Positions 8,128-8,294 of a stretch of 8,294 bases of DNA are shown here, piece after piece. The stretch is from an uncultured Mycoplasma sp. (GTDB lineage Bacteria > Bacillota_I > Bacilli_A > Mycoplasmatales > Metamycoplasmataceae): positions 1 to 8,294 of the forward strand of contig CAMRCV010000015.1 in the NCBI GenBank assembly GCA_947041065.1. The letters run 5' to 3'. The notes under the pieces were generated by a model that saw only the letters and a program-made list of their open reading frames with translations, had not been told where the DNA came from and did no database searches. Positions within the stretch are counted from its first letter, which is position 1; each line of letters begins with the position of its first letter. Position numbers and translations under genes: made by a program.

Positions 8128-8294
8128 ATGGCAGGACATTCAAAATGATCAAATATCAAACACCGTAAAGGGGCGCAAGATGCAATGAGATCTAAAATAT
8201 TTGCTAAATTTTCAAAAGAAATAATGGTTGCGGCTGCATTGGGTGGTCCTGACATGAATTCTAATTCATCTTTAAGATTAGCAGTTAATAAAGC
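8128..8294 (+). CDS. YebC/PmpR (TACO1) family protein, partial (C-terminus off the right edge)
   Basis: The first 55 codons encode the highly conserved family N-terminus MAGHSKW, then [11 protein letters not shown] and [12 protein letters not shown]. Trp7 of that signature is UGA, a clear demonstration of code 4. Members are usually about 240 residues. They were first described as DNA-binding transcriptional regulators, and the mitochondrial homologue TACO1 is a translation activator. More recent family knowledge favours a ribosome-associated role in relieving stalls. The sequence here cannot decide between these. The gene has a good ribosome site and follows ligA in the same direction. Confidence 0.95.

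Overview
The window comes from a very AT-rich bacterium that reads UGA as tryptophan (genetic code 4). At least 24 in-frame UGA codons fall where conserved proteins continue or need Trp, for example the MAGHSKW start of YebC; only one Trp in the window is UGG. Together with compact gene packing and ordinary bacterial housekeeping genes, this points to Mollicutes. A Spiroplasma/Mesoplasma/Entomoplasma-type genome is my best guess, but the exact genus is inference.

Left part (1-2775, minus strand): a two-gene unit. rsmD (16S rRNA m2G966 methyltransferase) comes first, followed 17 nt later by a large SGNH/GDSL-family hydrolase that runs off the left edge. The hydrolase has a complete N-terminal catalytic domain and a long, unrecognised helix-rich C-terminal extension.

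Middle: a 64-bp divergent promoter region (2776-2839) separates rsmD from upp (uracil phosphoribosyltransferase, pyrimidine salvage). Two TATAAT -10 boxes on opposite strands lie within one perfect 15-nt inverted repeat. A strong 15-bp hairpin follows upp, and its 5' arm can also pair with the end of the upp coding region.

Right part (3547-8294, plus strand): a tightly packed run of ecfA1, ecfA2 and ecfT, then ligA and the start of a yebC-family gene. The first three form the complete energising module of an energy-coupling-factor vitamin transporter: two ATPases and the transmembrane coupling protein. No substrate-binding S subunit is present here, so the module presumably serves S subunits encoded elsewhere. 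ligA is an intact NAD+-dependent DNA ligase.

Several genes look broken under the standard code but are intact under code 4. No insertion sequence, CRISPR array, tRNA, rRNA or phage gene was seen, and every stretch longer than about 85 bases is coding. I found no convincing new multi-gene system. The least explained item is the C-terminal extension of the SGNH hydrolase, followed by the hairpin arrangement after upp and the apparently leaderless promoters.
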